A stretch of 64,000 nucleotides of DNA from UBA5239 sp040391785 (lineage in GTDB: Bacteria > Verrucomicrobiota > Lentisphaeria > Victivallales > Victivallaceae), in the NCBI GenBank assembly GCA_040391785.1, contig JBEBXH010000004.1:1-64000 (forward strand), written 5' to 3'. The stretch's first letter is position 1, and each line of letters opens with the position of its first letter. The notes under the pieces are model-generated. The model ran no database searches, had not been told where the DNA came from, and was given only the letters and a program-made list of their open reading frames with translations. Positions 17,723 through 26,201 of this stretch are shown piece after piece. The position numbers were made by a program, and so were the translations under genes.

Positions 17723-18805
17723 CTATTCTCCTTGGGTTATAACCATGCATTGTTTGTTGAGTTTATTTTTCATGGATCGCCTTTCCACTATTTCAGCCAT
17801 CGGGCGAAGATTACCGCTGAATGGTTTACCATTGATTCGAGCCGCCAGGTATTCCCCGGCCAAAGCTCCCAGTAAACAACCGTCAATATTCAGGAATGGC
17901 GAATTGGGCCAGCCATGATGAACCGCCTGAACGACGACCGGGTTCAATTGCTTGAACCTGTTTTCCCCGAAATACTGGTCAAATGTTTTTTCCAGTTCCC
18001 AGGCGAACTGGGCGAATACGAAGGCTCCGTCGAATGCGACTTTTTCCGCATGCAAACGCTTCACGGCGGATTCCAGGCGTTCCGGCTCCAACAGCAAACA
18101 GCGTAAATCGGGATTGGCCCCGGCTTTGCTCATTTCTTCCACGAATCCCTGAGCCAGTTCAAAATATACCTGTTGACTGCTGTTGACCGCAAAAAGCGGT
18201 TTCCGTATTCCTTTGGACAAGAAAAAACGTCCGAGATTCCGCCCGCTTTCAAGATAATCAAACATCACCGTTCCGGCGAATTCTCCGGGGTCGCGTCCCA
18301 CGCAAGCCACCGGTAATCCTTCCGCTTCCAGGCGCCGGATGACCCCGATTCTTTCCTCGCTGGGATGAATCCATAAAACGGCATCCAGCTTGAGGCGCAG
18401 AATCTCCTCCGCGGCTTTCTCGTCCTCGCCGATCAATTGCAATACCGGCAACACCACCATGCCGTTTTTCCCAAGCTTACGCTGGGCGGCATTGATAATT
18501 TCCCAATAATAGGAGTCAAAGACCAGAGAATTGCCGAATCCCAGCAAGATGCCGACGGAGCATTTTCCCTGTGGATTGCTGCGCTGAATTGCCGCCGCCG
18601 GATTGGTGAAAGCCCCGCTGCCATGACGAATGATCAATACCCCCTCCCGCTCCAGCTCGGACAATGCCTTGCGGACCGTGGGGCGGCTGACTCCATACAA
18701 CACACATAATTCCCGCTCCGACTTGATTTTCACCGAGTCGTCCGGATGGCGCAACAATTCATCATATGCGTATTGTTTTATCGCGGCAGTGAGATTCATG
18801 CTCAT
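17723..18805 (-). CDS. GntR-type HTH with LacI-type sugar-sensing domain, transcription regulator
   Basis: This 360-aa regulator has a GntR winged helix at about 5-70 (KIKSERELCVLYGVSRPTVRKALSELEREGV) joined to a periplasmic-binding-protein-like effector domain (SVGILLGFGNSLVFDSYYWEI onwards), the architecture of AraR-like sugar regulators. It is the first gene of its operon and sits downstream of a strong promoter whose spacer to the start codon carries two TTACCAGT direct repeats, so autoregulation is likely. The effector is presumably a sugar made by the operon's enzymes. GGAG lies about 9 nt before the ATG at 18805. Confidence 0.9.
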   Translation of the reverse strand: MSMNLTAAIKQYAYDELLRHPDDSVKIKSERELCVLYGVSRPTVRKALSELEREGVLIIRHGSGAFTNPAAAIQRSNPQGKCSVGILLGFGNSLVFDSYYWEIINAAQRKLGKNGMVVLPVLQLIGEDEKAAEEILRLKLDAVLWIHPSEERIGVIRRLEAEGLPVACVGRDPGEFAGTVMFDYLESGRNLGRFFLSKGIRKPLFAVNSSQQVYFELAQGFVEEMSKAGANPDLRCLLLEPERLESAVKRLHAEKVAFDGAFVFAQFAWELEKTFDQYFGENRFKQLNPVVVQAVHHGWPNSPFLNIDGCLLGALAGEYLAARINGKPFSGNLRPMAEIVERRSMKNKLNKQCMVITQGE

Positions 18806-18823
18806 ACCAGCAGTCTCCAGTGT

Positions 18824-18841
18824 TTACCAGTAGTTACCAGT
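18824..18841. promoter_or_regulatory. Direct-repeat operator candidate for the GntR/LacI-type regulator
   Basis: TTACCAGT occurs at 18824-18831 and again at 18834-18841, exactly 10 bp (one helical turn) apart, between the -10 box at 18846-18851 and the regulator start at 18805. The position fits repression by a protein bound on one DNA face. Confidence 0.5.
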
Positions 18842-18845
18842 TAAC

Positions 18846-18873
18846 ATTATACATGCATTATGATATTTGTCAA
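18846..18873 (-). promoter_or_regulatory. Sigma-70 promoter of the regulator-led minus operon
   Basis: On the minus strand TTGACA (18873-18868) and TATAAT (18851-18846) are both perfect and 16 bp apart, about 40 nt before the regulator ATG. It should drive the whole run from 18805 to 11160. Confidence 0.75.
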
Positions 18874-19458
18874 TACCCGGTTCTGAAAATATCTTTGACT
18901 TTTATCAAATAATTGTAATCGACCAGTGAAGGTATAGAATAAGGAATACTTCTCGCAGGTGCACTTGACGGGCTTGAGGAGAACCTGGCTGGCCTCATGG
19001 TTTACGCAAACGGGCCTGTTTTCGGGGTGCAGGGCCGGGAATCGGATCAATGACGGCGGTGTGCATGGCTGGTGTGCGCGGATACGAGAAGCCCCGGCGT
19101 TTGACGACCAGGGCTGAGTGGGTGGGGATTGGATCAGCGGAATCGGCGCATTGCTTCCGGGTTGCGCCAGATGCATTCGACGCGCTGCTGTTTGGCTTTG
19201 ACATTGCCCTGGCCCTGGAGACCGCTGAGGCGGGTCCGCCTGGCAGCCGAGCAAACCACGTCGACCGTCTGCATATCCCACGTAAACCGTTTATTTTTTT
19301 GCCCTGATATTTTCAAGAAATATTCAAATCAGTTTACGCAAGCCCGGCACTATTCGCGCAAACTATTTAAAAGCCCTCGCGCAAACCGATCCGCGTACTA
19401 TAACTATACAAAGCCAGGTATTTTTTGATATTTTTTTAGTTTTTTCCATATTAAGGTA
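18874..19458. other. Divergent intergenic region with a GC-rich island and CGCAAAC motifs
   Basis: This 585-bp stretch between the two divergent regulators has no ORF I can support. From about 18960 to 19280 it is clearly more GC-rich than the AT-rich flanks. Short open frames on the minus strand end abruptly and do not resemble a known protein, which would fit a decayed insert. CGCAAAC or CGTAAAC occurs at 19005, 19281, 19357 and 19380, possibly half-sites of a LacI-type operator. Confidence 0.4.
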
Positions 19459-19487
19459 TTGACATTTTATGGAACTTTGATTATACT
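19459..19487 (+). promoter_or_regulatory. Sigma-70 promoter of the LacI-led plus operon
   Basis: TTGACA at 19459-19464 and TATACT at 19482-19487 are spaced 17 bp. A palindromic site begins 5 bp downstream of the -10 box, overlapping the expected transcription start. Confidence 0.72.
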
Positions 19488-19491
19488 ATAT

Positions 19492-19561
19492 ATAGCACGA
19501 GCTATGAAGTGATAATTTGGCATCGTGCATTTTTTTAAGCAATATATATAGCACGAACTAT
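19492..19561. promoter_or_regulatory. Paired LacI-type operators
   Basis: ATAGCACGAGCTAT (19492-19505) is a palindrome with ATAGC/GCTAT arms. ATAGCACGAACTAT (19548-19561) is a near copy. Their centres are 56 bp apart, and both are embedded in runs of TATATA. One overlaps the transcription start and the other lies 16 bp before the LacI gene ATG, as expected for autorepression with looping or cooperative binding. Confidence 0.65.
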
Positions 19562-19577
19562 ATGGAATAATAAAATA

Positions 19578-20615
19578 ATGAGTGTCAAACAATCAACGCC
19601 TATTTCCACGCGACAGGTGACAGTATCGATGCTGGCAAAGCATGCCGGCGTTTCCCGGGTCGCAGTATATGCTGCTTTTAATTCAGATAAAAAAACCACT
19701 GTAGGCATTAGTGATAAGACCAGAGAAAAAATTTTAGCCGCTGCAGAAGAACTTGGTTATGTACCGAATGATTTGGCGCGTACTCTGGTTTCCGGGCAAA
19801 GCAGAACGGTGGGACTGCTGTTGAAGTCGAATGATTCATTGGTTCCGCAACGATTGGTTTCGGCGTTCAGCCATCTTTTTGTGGATAACGGATATTTATT
19901 AATTTCGGAATCGTCTGAAAGCAGCGTGCAGCGGGAAAGAGACATATTAAATCATTTTCTGCATAAGCGGGTCGATTGCGTGATTGTGGCATGGTTTGGA
20001 TTTGCTCAGAACGGCGACCTGTTGGATCAATTCAGCCGTTGTGGAATTCCGGTAATCAATATTATGAATCAGGTTATTTCCCATGATAATTCAGCAACAG
20101 TCAGTTTTGATGAAGGCCAGGTAATGCATCTTGTATGCGAGTTCTTGGACCGGCAGAGGATTAGAAAGATCTGGTATGCTGGTACCGAGGAAAGAGAGAA
20201 TAGTTCAAGTATCTTTCGGCGTAATTATTTGAAAGAAGCAGTAGACACATACCCCGGTATGGCATTAAGCAAGGAGGTATATATTTCCGGCGCGGCGGAT
20301 TGTCGTGAATTTGTTGCAAAATTAAAGAAAGCAAAGAAACTTCCGGAGGCTATCGTCTGCTATAATGACCGTTTAGCTCAATTGATCGCGGTGGAATTGC
20401 GTATTGCGGGGTTCCAGATCCCGGAAGACATCGCTGTAACCGGTGTTGACGGTTATACGGATCCCTATGATCCGATAGCATTGACTTCTGTGCTGCTTCC
20501 CGTCGAAAAACTGGCTGAAGCCGCCTATAAAATTTTTAGTGAAGCGGACTACCACAGTCAATTGGTCCGTATAGCTCCTGAATTAATTGAACGTGAAACA
20601 ACATGCAACTTATAA
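19578..20615 (+). CDS. LacI family transcription regulator
   Basis: The 345-aa protein has a LacI HTH at about 15-60 (TVSMLAKHAGVSRVAVYAAF then GYVPNDLARTLVSGQS hinge helix) and a periplasmic-binding-protein-like core starting TVGLLLKSND. Late motifs such as IAVTGVDGYTDPYDPIALTSV match the effector domain C-terminus. It is the first gene of a plus-strand operon and its own promoter carries two ATAGCACGA palindromes, so it is probably autoregulated by the sugar handled by the downstream secreted glycosidase. The ribosome-binding site is weak, with no clear AGGAG before ATG 19578. Confidence 0.93.
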   Translation: MSVKQSTPISTRQVTVSMLAKHAGVSRVAVYAAFNSDKKTTVGISDKTREKILAAAEELGYVPNDLARTLVSGQSRTVGLLLKSNDSLVPQRLVSAFSHLFVDNGYLLISESSESSVQRERDILNHFLHKRVDCVIVAWFGFAQNGDLLDQFSRCGIPVINIMNQVISHDNSATVSFDEGQVMHLVCEFLDRQRIRKIWYAGTEERENSSSIFRRNYLKEAVDTYPGMALSKEVYISGAADCREFVAKLKKAKKLPEAIVCYNDRLAQLIAVELRIAGFQIPEDIAVTGVDGYTDPYDPIALTSVLLPVEKLAEAAYKIFSEADYHSQLVRIAPELIERETTCNL

Positions 20616-20628
20616 TATGAGGATTAAA

Positions 20629-21339
20629 ATGAAAAGAAACATGTTTACATTGATTGAACTCCTGGTAGTAATTGCCATCATAGCGATTCTGGCGGCTATG
20701 CTTTTGCCGGCACTGAACAAAGCGCGCGAAAAAGCGCGCGGCATCAGCTGTGCCGGCAACCTAAAACAAAACAGCCTTTCTTTTGCCATATATGCCGATG
20801 ATTACAACCAATACATGTTCACACACCAGCAGCCGGGTACAACTCCATGGGGGCAAAGGCTGGCGATTCTGGGGTACCTGCCGACAACGACGTTATTCTG
20901 TCCAAGCCTGAAGATTGATCCTACCGGCTTCTCCCGGTATCGTACTTATGGAATCAATCGAACCCATCTAAACTCAAACAGTACGGCGTTATATGACAGC
21001 AAGACTAAGGAATGGGGTAATTTTGTTGTTCAGATCAGTGGAGAAGACAGCCTCTATTACTTTACCGCTGCGATGAAAAGGCCAACAGAGCTGCCTTTTC
21101 TGGCAGATACCCAAACGACCTTGGATGCAACCGGTGCCCAGGGAGAAGGGTTCTATTGCTATGCGGCGCCTACCGGTGGCTTATGGGGCGGGAATAAAAG
21201 CGGGGTATCGCTTCATCATAGTGGTATGACTAATATGAGTTTCTTCGACGGTCACGTTTCCCCGATTTCTCAAAATGGACTCAAAAGTACATATAATTTC
21301 AATGAAGCAGTCATCAATGGATTTTTGCGATCTATGTAA
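20629..21339 (+). CDS. Pseudopilin-like protein with H-X9-DG motif
   Basis: ATG at 20629 follows GAGG (20619-20622) by 6 nt and gives MKRNMFTLIELLVVIAII, a type IV prepilin-like signal; an upstream in-frame TTG at 20587 lies inside the LacI gene and is rejected. The 236-aa protein has LHHSGMTNMSFFDGHVS near its C-terminus (H-X9-DG). It lies 13 bp after the regulator and 35 bp before the glycosidase gene, so it is co-transcribed with both. Confidence 0.86.
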   Translation: MKRNMFTLIELLVVIAIIAILAAMLLPALNKAREKARGISCAGNLKQNSLSFAIYADDYNQYMFTHQQPGTTPWGQRLAILGYLPTTTLFCPSLKIDPTGFSRYRTYGINRTHLNSNSTALYDSKTKEWGNFVVQISGEDSLYYFTAAMKRPTELPFLADTQTTLDATGAQGEGFYCYAAPTGGLWGGNKSGVSLHHSGMTNMSFFDGHVSPISQNGLKSTYNFNEAVINGFLRSM

Positions 21340-21374
21340 TTCACGATAATTATTTTTAGTTAACAAGGAGTAGT

Positions 21375-24305
21375 ATGAAAAAAATATGGATACTGATAAT
21401 GGTATTCTGCGTGGCAACAATAATTACAGCAGAAGAACTGCGACCATTACCATTGTCATCAGGATTAAATTCTCCGGAGCGTTTCACTGAAAATTCTTCC
21501 GGTAAAATGACAATATCCCGCGATAATGTCGAACAGGCAATCCGTTTCGAAGTCGAATTTACTCCGGGAGTCGATTTTTGGGTCTATCCAAGACTGTTTC
21601 TTAAAACCGGTGAATCGTTGGCCGGTGCTGAACAGCTTCGTTTCGAATTCAAAGCGATCCAACAGGATGAATCCAAAGGTTATGCCAATGCCTGTGTGAT
21701 GTTTAATAAAATTACCCCTTATTTTTCTTTGCCCATGCCCAAAAATGAGTGGCAAAAGGTCATTATCGATTTGAACAAAGCAGTGAAAAATCCTGCGGAG
21801 ATTCGTTTTTTCGCTATTGGCATGAATCCAAAGAGTTCAAAGTTAACTTATTGGGTTCGCAATCTTGAAGTGCTAAGCCGCAAAACGACACCCTCTGAGA
21901 TCGATACAGCCGCTGCGATCATTCCGGCTGCGCCGGGAACTGTTTTTACGCAGGGCGAAACTCTTGATTTCACGCTTCGTACATCAGCATCCTATCCGAT
22001 CATGTGGACCTTGACCGACTGGCAGGACAAAGAATTGTGCTCCGGCACCTGGGCAGACAATGGAAAGGGTAAATTGACGCTAGACTCATTGCCGAACGGC
22101 TACTACAAGATAATGTTGCAGTCAAAAGATACAAAATTCATTGGTTTTCGCAGTTTTGCGGTAGTCCCGGATCCGTCCAAGCGGTTACGCAATCCGGATA
22201 CGTTTTTTGCCATGGACTCTGCACAAAGCTGGCTGGCCCGCCCCAATCCCGCAAATATACGTCATCCCCAAGACGGTTATGCCACAGTTTCCGAGGTTGC
22301 CCGCCGTGCCGGCATCGAAATGGTCCGTGAGCGGCTTAGCTGGAATCAGTGCGAATCAACTCCCGGCAAATACAATTGGGGGCAATTCATGACCAACGCC
22401 GAAGAATTAAGCAAGCGCGGTATCAAAATTTCCGGCATGTACCATGATGCGGCTCAACATGTCAAAGGGGAAAATGATAAATTACCGACGGATATGGTTG
22501 CCACTTACAATTTTGCCAAAAAAGTCGCCGAGGCTTTCAAAGGCAAGATGACCAACTGGGAATTTTGGAATGAGCAGGATCATGAGCGTTATACGACCGA
22601 ACCGGCGTGGGATTATGCATCGGCAATGAAAGCTGCCTATCTTGGGTTCAAGGCTGCCGATCCGGAGGTTTCGGTTGCTTTAGGCGGTATCGCCATTACG
22701 ACACTACTGAATTATTGCAATGTAATGATGGAAAACAACTTGCAGGATTACATCGATATTTTTAATATTCATACTTATGAGCCGCTCAAGGATTATCCGG
22801 AATTGCTTGCAGGTATCCATGCTTTTTTGAAGCGCCATGGCATTTCCGACCGGCCGATCTGGTTCACCGAGAACGGCAGCGCCGCCGAAGGCCCCGGCCG
22901 GATTGACAGTTATATGTCAGGTTTCAAGGCTCACTCGCCCGAACAGGAATTGCTGGTGGCGGAATTTTTGCCCAAAATGATGCTTTATATGCAAAGCCTT
23001 GGTGTTGACCGGGATTTTTTCTTCGTGCTTCCTCCGTATAATGAACAACTCGGAGCCAAGGATTGGGGATTGATGCGGCGTGATTTTACGGTCAAACCGG
23101 GCTATGCCGCATTCTCCAATCTGGTAAACGAGCTTGGCAGTGCGAAACTTGAAGGTACAGCCAACCTCGGCGAAGGAATCCGCGGCTTCCTTTACCGTCA
23201 ACCGGACGGCAGGCAGACACTCGCATATTGGAGCTTGTCGGAACTCGATATCGAGACCAATCATCCTGAGCGTAGGATCACCGGTCAATTCGAGCGTCCT
23301 TTCGCGATCAAAGTAAAAGATGGTTCTTATACCGGTACTAATATCTTTGGAACTCCTTTTGAGGTCAAATCGGATCGCGGAGAGCTGAAATTGACCGCGA
23401 CCCGGATGATCGCATATATCAATGGACTTTCCGGGCTGAAGCCTGCCGTGCCATTCAAGACAATAAAGAAAAATAGTGCTCCCAGGCAAGTGAATTATGA
23501 CCGCACTATTGTGTACAGGACTGAATTGTCGGATGATTTCATACTCTCAACAGGCAGGGACAACGTTGATGTAAAGCGGGACAATGCCGCATTGAAACTG
23601 GAAATCTGGAATCTATCCGATCAATCTAAAACCGGTCAAGTACAAATTACCGGCGGCGAAGTTTCCGGTATTCCGGGAAAAATCACTCTGCCGGCATTCG
23701 GCAAGGCTGAATTTCAGATTGGAATTACCCCGAAATTTGGCATGGACTATACCGGAATGATGAAAGTTACCGGGACCTTTGAAGGCAAAAGCACCAGCCC
23801 GTTGGTCATACCAATGTTGTCTGCGGCCAAACTGGTAAAGGAAAGCCGCAGGGTTGATTTATCGCGGACGCTTGATCCCGCCAACTGGCGCGCGAATTCC
23901 TCCGGCAAAATGAATATCTCATTTGACGAAAAAGAGCGTGCGGTTAAATTCCAGACGCAGTTTTCAAAAGGTGACTTTTGGGTTTATCCGGAATACCGTC
24001 TCCGGTTGCCGCAGGAATCGCTCAAAGATGCTTATGGTATTTCCTTTGAATTGAAAGCCGCGCCCGCTGCCGGTGTTAAACAAATGTTGTTGATGGCTGT
24101 TTTCGGCAGGCAACAGGAGCACGGTGCGGCAACTTTTCTCAAAGTGGTATCTCCAGGTGAAGAATGGGAAGAACGGGTAATCCGGTTTCACCCCGAAGAA
24201 CTGGATCCTGCAAAAATTGAAATGTTTCGTCTGGGACTGAACTCTACTACGCCTGATATTACCTATTGGGTTCGCAATATTCAAGTTCTTTACACCAGAA
24301 AATAA
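21375..24305 (+). CDS. Secreted clan GH-A glycosidase (GH39/GH5-like) with duplicated flanking beta domains
   Basis: The 976-aa product has a signal peptide (MKKIWILIMVFCVATIITAE). The central TIM barrel (about 290-600) shows NWEFWNEQDHERY with the likely acid/base Glu400 and IWFTENGSAAEG with the likely nucleophile Glu499, the spacing expected for a retaining clan GH-A enzyme. A beta domain of about 150 residues occurs at both ends: NSSGKMTIS...FWVYPRL...TYWVRNLEVL at the N-terminus and NSSGKMNIS...FWVYPEY...TYWVRNIQVL at the C-terminus. These look like duplicated carbohydrate-binding modules. It belongs to the LacI-led operon. The substrate is not predicted. Confidence 0.83.
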   Translation: MKKIWILIMVFCVATIITAEELRPLPLSSGLNSPERFTENSSGKMTISRDNVEQAIRFEVEFTPGVDFWVYPRLFLKTGESLAGAEQLRFEFKAIQQDESKGYANACVMFNKITPYFSLPMPKNEWQKVIIDLNKAVKNPAEIRFFAIGMNPKSSKLTYWVRNLEVLSRKTTPSEIDTAAAIIPAAPGTVFTQGETLDFTLRTSASYPIMWTLTDWQDKELCSGTWADNGKGKLTLDSLPNGYYKIMLQSKDTKFIGFRSFAVVPDPSKRLRNPDTFFAMDSAQSWLARPNPANIRHPQDGYATVSEVARRAGIEMVRERLSWNQCESTPGKYNWGQFMTNAEELSKRGIKISGMYHDAAQHVKGENDKLPTDMVATYNFAKKVAEAFKGKMTNWEFWNEQDHERYTTEPAWDYASAMKAAYLGFKAADPEVSVALGGIAITTLLNYCNVMMENNLQDYIDIFNIHTYEPLKDYPELLAGIHAFLKRHGISDRPIWFTENGSAAEGPGRIDSYMSGFKAHSPEQELLVAEFLPKMMLYMQSLGVDRDFFFVLPPYNEQLGAKDWGLMRRDFTVKPGYAAFSNLVNELGSAKLEGTANLGEGIRGFLYRQPDGRQTLAYWSLSELDIETNHPERRITGQFERPFAIKVKDGSYTGTNIFGTPFEVKSDRGELKLTATRMIAYINGLSGLKPAVPFKTIKKNSAPRQVNYDRTIVYRTELSDDFILSTGRDNVDVKRDNAALKLEIWNLSDQSKTGQVQITGGEVSGIPGKITLPAFGKAEFQIGITPKFGMDYTGMMKVTGTFEGKSTSPLVIPMLSAAKLVKESRRVDLSRTLDPANWRANSSGKMNISFDEKERAVKFQTQFSKGDFWVYPEYRLRLPQESLKDAYGISFELKAAPAAGVKQMLLMAVFGRQQEHGAATFLKVVSPGEEWEERVIRFHPEELDPAKIEMFRLGLNSTTPDITYWVRNIQVLYTRK

Positions 24306-24323
24306 GCTTCAAAGGACATACTC

Positions 24324-24669
24324 TTGAAATTATTCTTGATAACTATTTTCAATATCGCTCTGATCTTTTTTACGGCGGCAATTTCCCAAGCCCGCGTCTT
24401 GCGCGCCGGATGTTTTGGCGTTAGCGCCAACGCCATCCGTCGGCGACGGTATTCTTTGGTTTCCGCAGGATGACGTGAACAAAGGTTATGTTGAGCTTTC
24501 AACCAAGGATGCCCGCCTGGCTCTCGACCTGCCTGCGGAAACCCGCGTCCCCCATCGTATCGCAGTGCGTTATGCGAATGGGAATGACAATCCGGCTCCC
24601 TGCCTGGTATCGGTTTCTGAAATTGACTCAAACTGGAGCCACAACCAAATCGTGGTGGAGCCTCCATGA
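24324..24669 (+). pseudogene. Broken secreted carbohydrate-binding module gene
   Basis: A TTG start at 24324, 7-8 nt after AAAGGA, opens a signal peptide (LKLFLITIFNIALIFFTAA) but this frame stops at 24471-24473. The +1 frame then encodes GYVELSTKDARLALDL and RIAVRYANGNDNPAP, typical of a CBM6/CBM35-like beta-sandwich, ending at 24669. The junction contains a small palindrome, TTGGCG-TTAG-CGCCAA (24415-24430), so a short repeat insertion may have caused the frameshift or deletion. It follows the glycosidase by 18 bp and was probably its accessory lectin. If the shift is a sequencing error the gene would be a small secreted CBM protein. Confidence 0.5.
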
Positions 24670-24768
24670 ATTATACATTGCCGATTATGAATAATCAATA
24701 AATTCACATGGTCTTATGAGGTTATACCCAGGAGTATATTAACCTTATTCACGAGGAAGGTCGGTAAA

Positions 24769-24843
24769 ATGAGCTCAAAAAACTCAAGCAAAAACTACCG
24801 GCCGGAAATACACCCCATCGGAATTCGGTATAAAAGCGATTAA
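24769..24843 (+). CDS. Possible 24-residue peptide
   Basis: ATG 24769 is preceded by a good AGGAAGG at 24754-24760 and opens a 24-codon frame (MSSKNSSKNYRPEIHPIG..., ending YKSD) that stops with TAA at 24841-24843, 20 bp before the convergent HlyD-type gene. The composition is basic and Ser/Asn-rich. There is no recognisable domain, and chance occurrence is possible. Confidence 0.25.
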   Translation: MSSKNSSKNYRPEIHPIGIRYKSD

Positions 24844-24863
24844 TCGATCGTGCTTTCAGAAGA

Positions 24864-26201
24864 TCATGGTTCGCGGGCGGTTTCGTCGAAGGCCTTCAGG
24901 AGCGGATAAAGAATGTATTCGATAACCCGACGGCGACCGATTTTGATTTCGCCCTGTCCCTCCATGCCGGGGATCAGGCGGAAATTGTCTTTGACTTTTT
25001 CCAGGGTGCCGCTGACGGTGATCCGGGCACGGTAATAGGTGTTGGATTCATCCGTTCCGGGCATTGCCTGCTGTTCCCGCTGAAGTGTGTTTTCGGAGAT
25101 ATTCCGTACGGTTCCCTTGAGCGTGCCGTGTTTCTGGAAAGGGTAGGCGCTGAGTTTGATCCGGACTTCCGAGCCGATCGAAACCTTGCCGATATCCTGT
25201 GGACGTATTTCCGTTTCCAATTCAATATCGCCGGTCAACGGGACCAGGGTAATCAATGCTTCCGCTTCGCGCACCGCCGAGCCGGGCGAGAAGGAGGCGA
25301 TCTCATGAACCATGGCTTCACAGGGGGCACGGAGATAAACATATTCGATAAGCTGGCGGACCTTGTCGTACTCTTTCTGGCGGGAGGTCAAGTCGCGCTC
25401 GACTTTGACCAGTTCCTCGGAAATAGTGTTGCGCCATTCCTGAATAAACGATTGCTTGGTGGCTTCGGTGCTGCTGTATTGGTGGCGGAGTTCGTCCAGA
25501 TTATTGGCCAGCTGGTCGACCGAAGATTCCATCTCCATGCGGGTGATTGATATCTGCAGGAGTTCCTTGAGCGACGAAGCTTTCTTGTCGTGAAGATTGC
25601 TGAACATGTCTTCGAGCTTCATGACGAGACCCAGGCGTTCGCGTTGTTTGCTCAGGGAGTCGGTACGGGTTTTCACGGAGGCTTCGATCTGCCTTAGCGA
25701 GAAGTCATAGTAATTGATTTTCTCTTTGAAAAATTCCTGCCGCTGGTTGAATATGGCCAGCTGCCAGGCTTGAAACTGGTCGTTGCCGCTGGTTTTGTAA
25801 TCGGTCTGGGTGAATTCCGCCTGCAGACGCTCGAATTGGGCAGTGAGGGTATTGAGCTCATTTTTCAACCGCTCGGCTTCAGCATTGTTGAGCGTGGGGT
25901 CAAAAGTGATCAGAATCTGATTCGGCTTGACGATGTCGCCAATACTGACATTGATTTCCTTGATGACGGACCGCTCCAGCGGTTTCATGACGATAGTCGG
26001 GGTGTTGGTGACCAGTTTGCCTTGTCCCTGAACAATCACATCGACCTGAGCAAGGCAAGCCCAGACGATTGTCGCAATGACCAATACCAGGGGCAGCCAA
26101 ATGCACAGGCGAATGGCAAGCGGGAGCCGCTCATTGATGATTTCCAGGTCATTCGGCTGGAACTGAATTATTTCCGAAGGTATTTCATTATTATTTTTCA
26201 T
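24864..26201 (-). CDS. HlyD-type periplasmic adaptor of a type I secretion system
   Basis: The 445-aa protein has one N-terminal membrane helix (about 30-52, LPLVLVIATIVWACLAQVDV), then the membrane-fusion signature VVTNTPTIVMKPLE-like lipoyl half (LVTNTPTIVMKPLERSVIKEI), a long alpha-helical hairpin (about 110-300) and the returning lipoyl/beta-barrel half (YVYLRAPCEAMVHEIASFSPGS). The C-terminal PGMEGQGEIKIGRRRV is typical of HlyD/LktD adaptors. Its start overlaps the ABC transporter gene by 11 bp. It should bridge that transporter to a TolC-like outer-membrane channel, which is not encoded in the window. The giant repeat proteins at 39-62 kb are its likely cargo. Confidence 0.92.
   Translation of the reverse strand: MKNNNEIPSEIIQFQPNDLEIINERLPLAIRLCIWLPLVLVIATIVWACLAQVDVIVQGQGKLVTNTPTIVMKPLERSVIKEINVSIGDIVKPNQILITFDPTLNNAEAERLKNELNTLTAQFERLQAEFTQTDYKTSGNDQFQAWQLAIFNQRQEFFKEKINYYDFSLRQIEASVKTRTDSLSKQRERLGLVMKLEDMFSNLHDKKASSLKELLQISITRMEMESSVDQLANNLDELRHQYSSTEATKQSFIQEWRNTISEELVKVERDLTSRQKEYDKVRQLIEYVYLRAPCEAMVHEIASFSPGSAVREAEALITLVPLTGDIELETEIRPQDIGKVSIGSEVRIKLSAYPFQKHGTLKGTVRNISENTLQREQQAMPGTDESNTYYRARITVSGTLEKVKDNFRLIPGMEGQGEIKIGRRRVIEYILYPLLKAFDETAREP

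Noticed and set aside
18847..19281. 144-codon minus-strand frame and shorter overlapping frames in the divergent intergenic region
   Set aside because: It overlaps a perfect promoter, shows no recognisable domain and has odd composition; treated as non-coding or decayed sequence.
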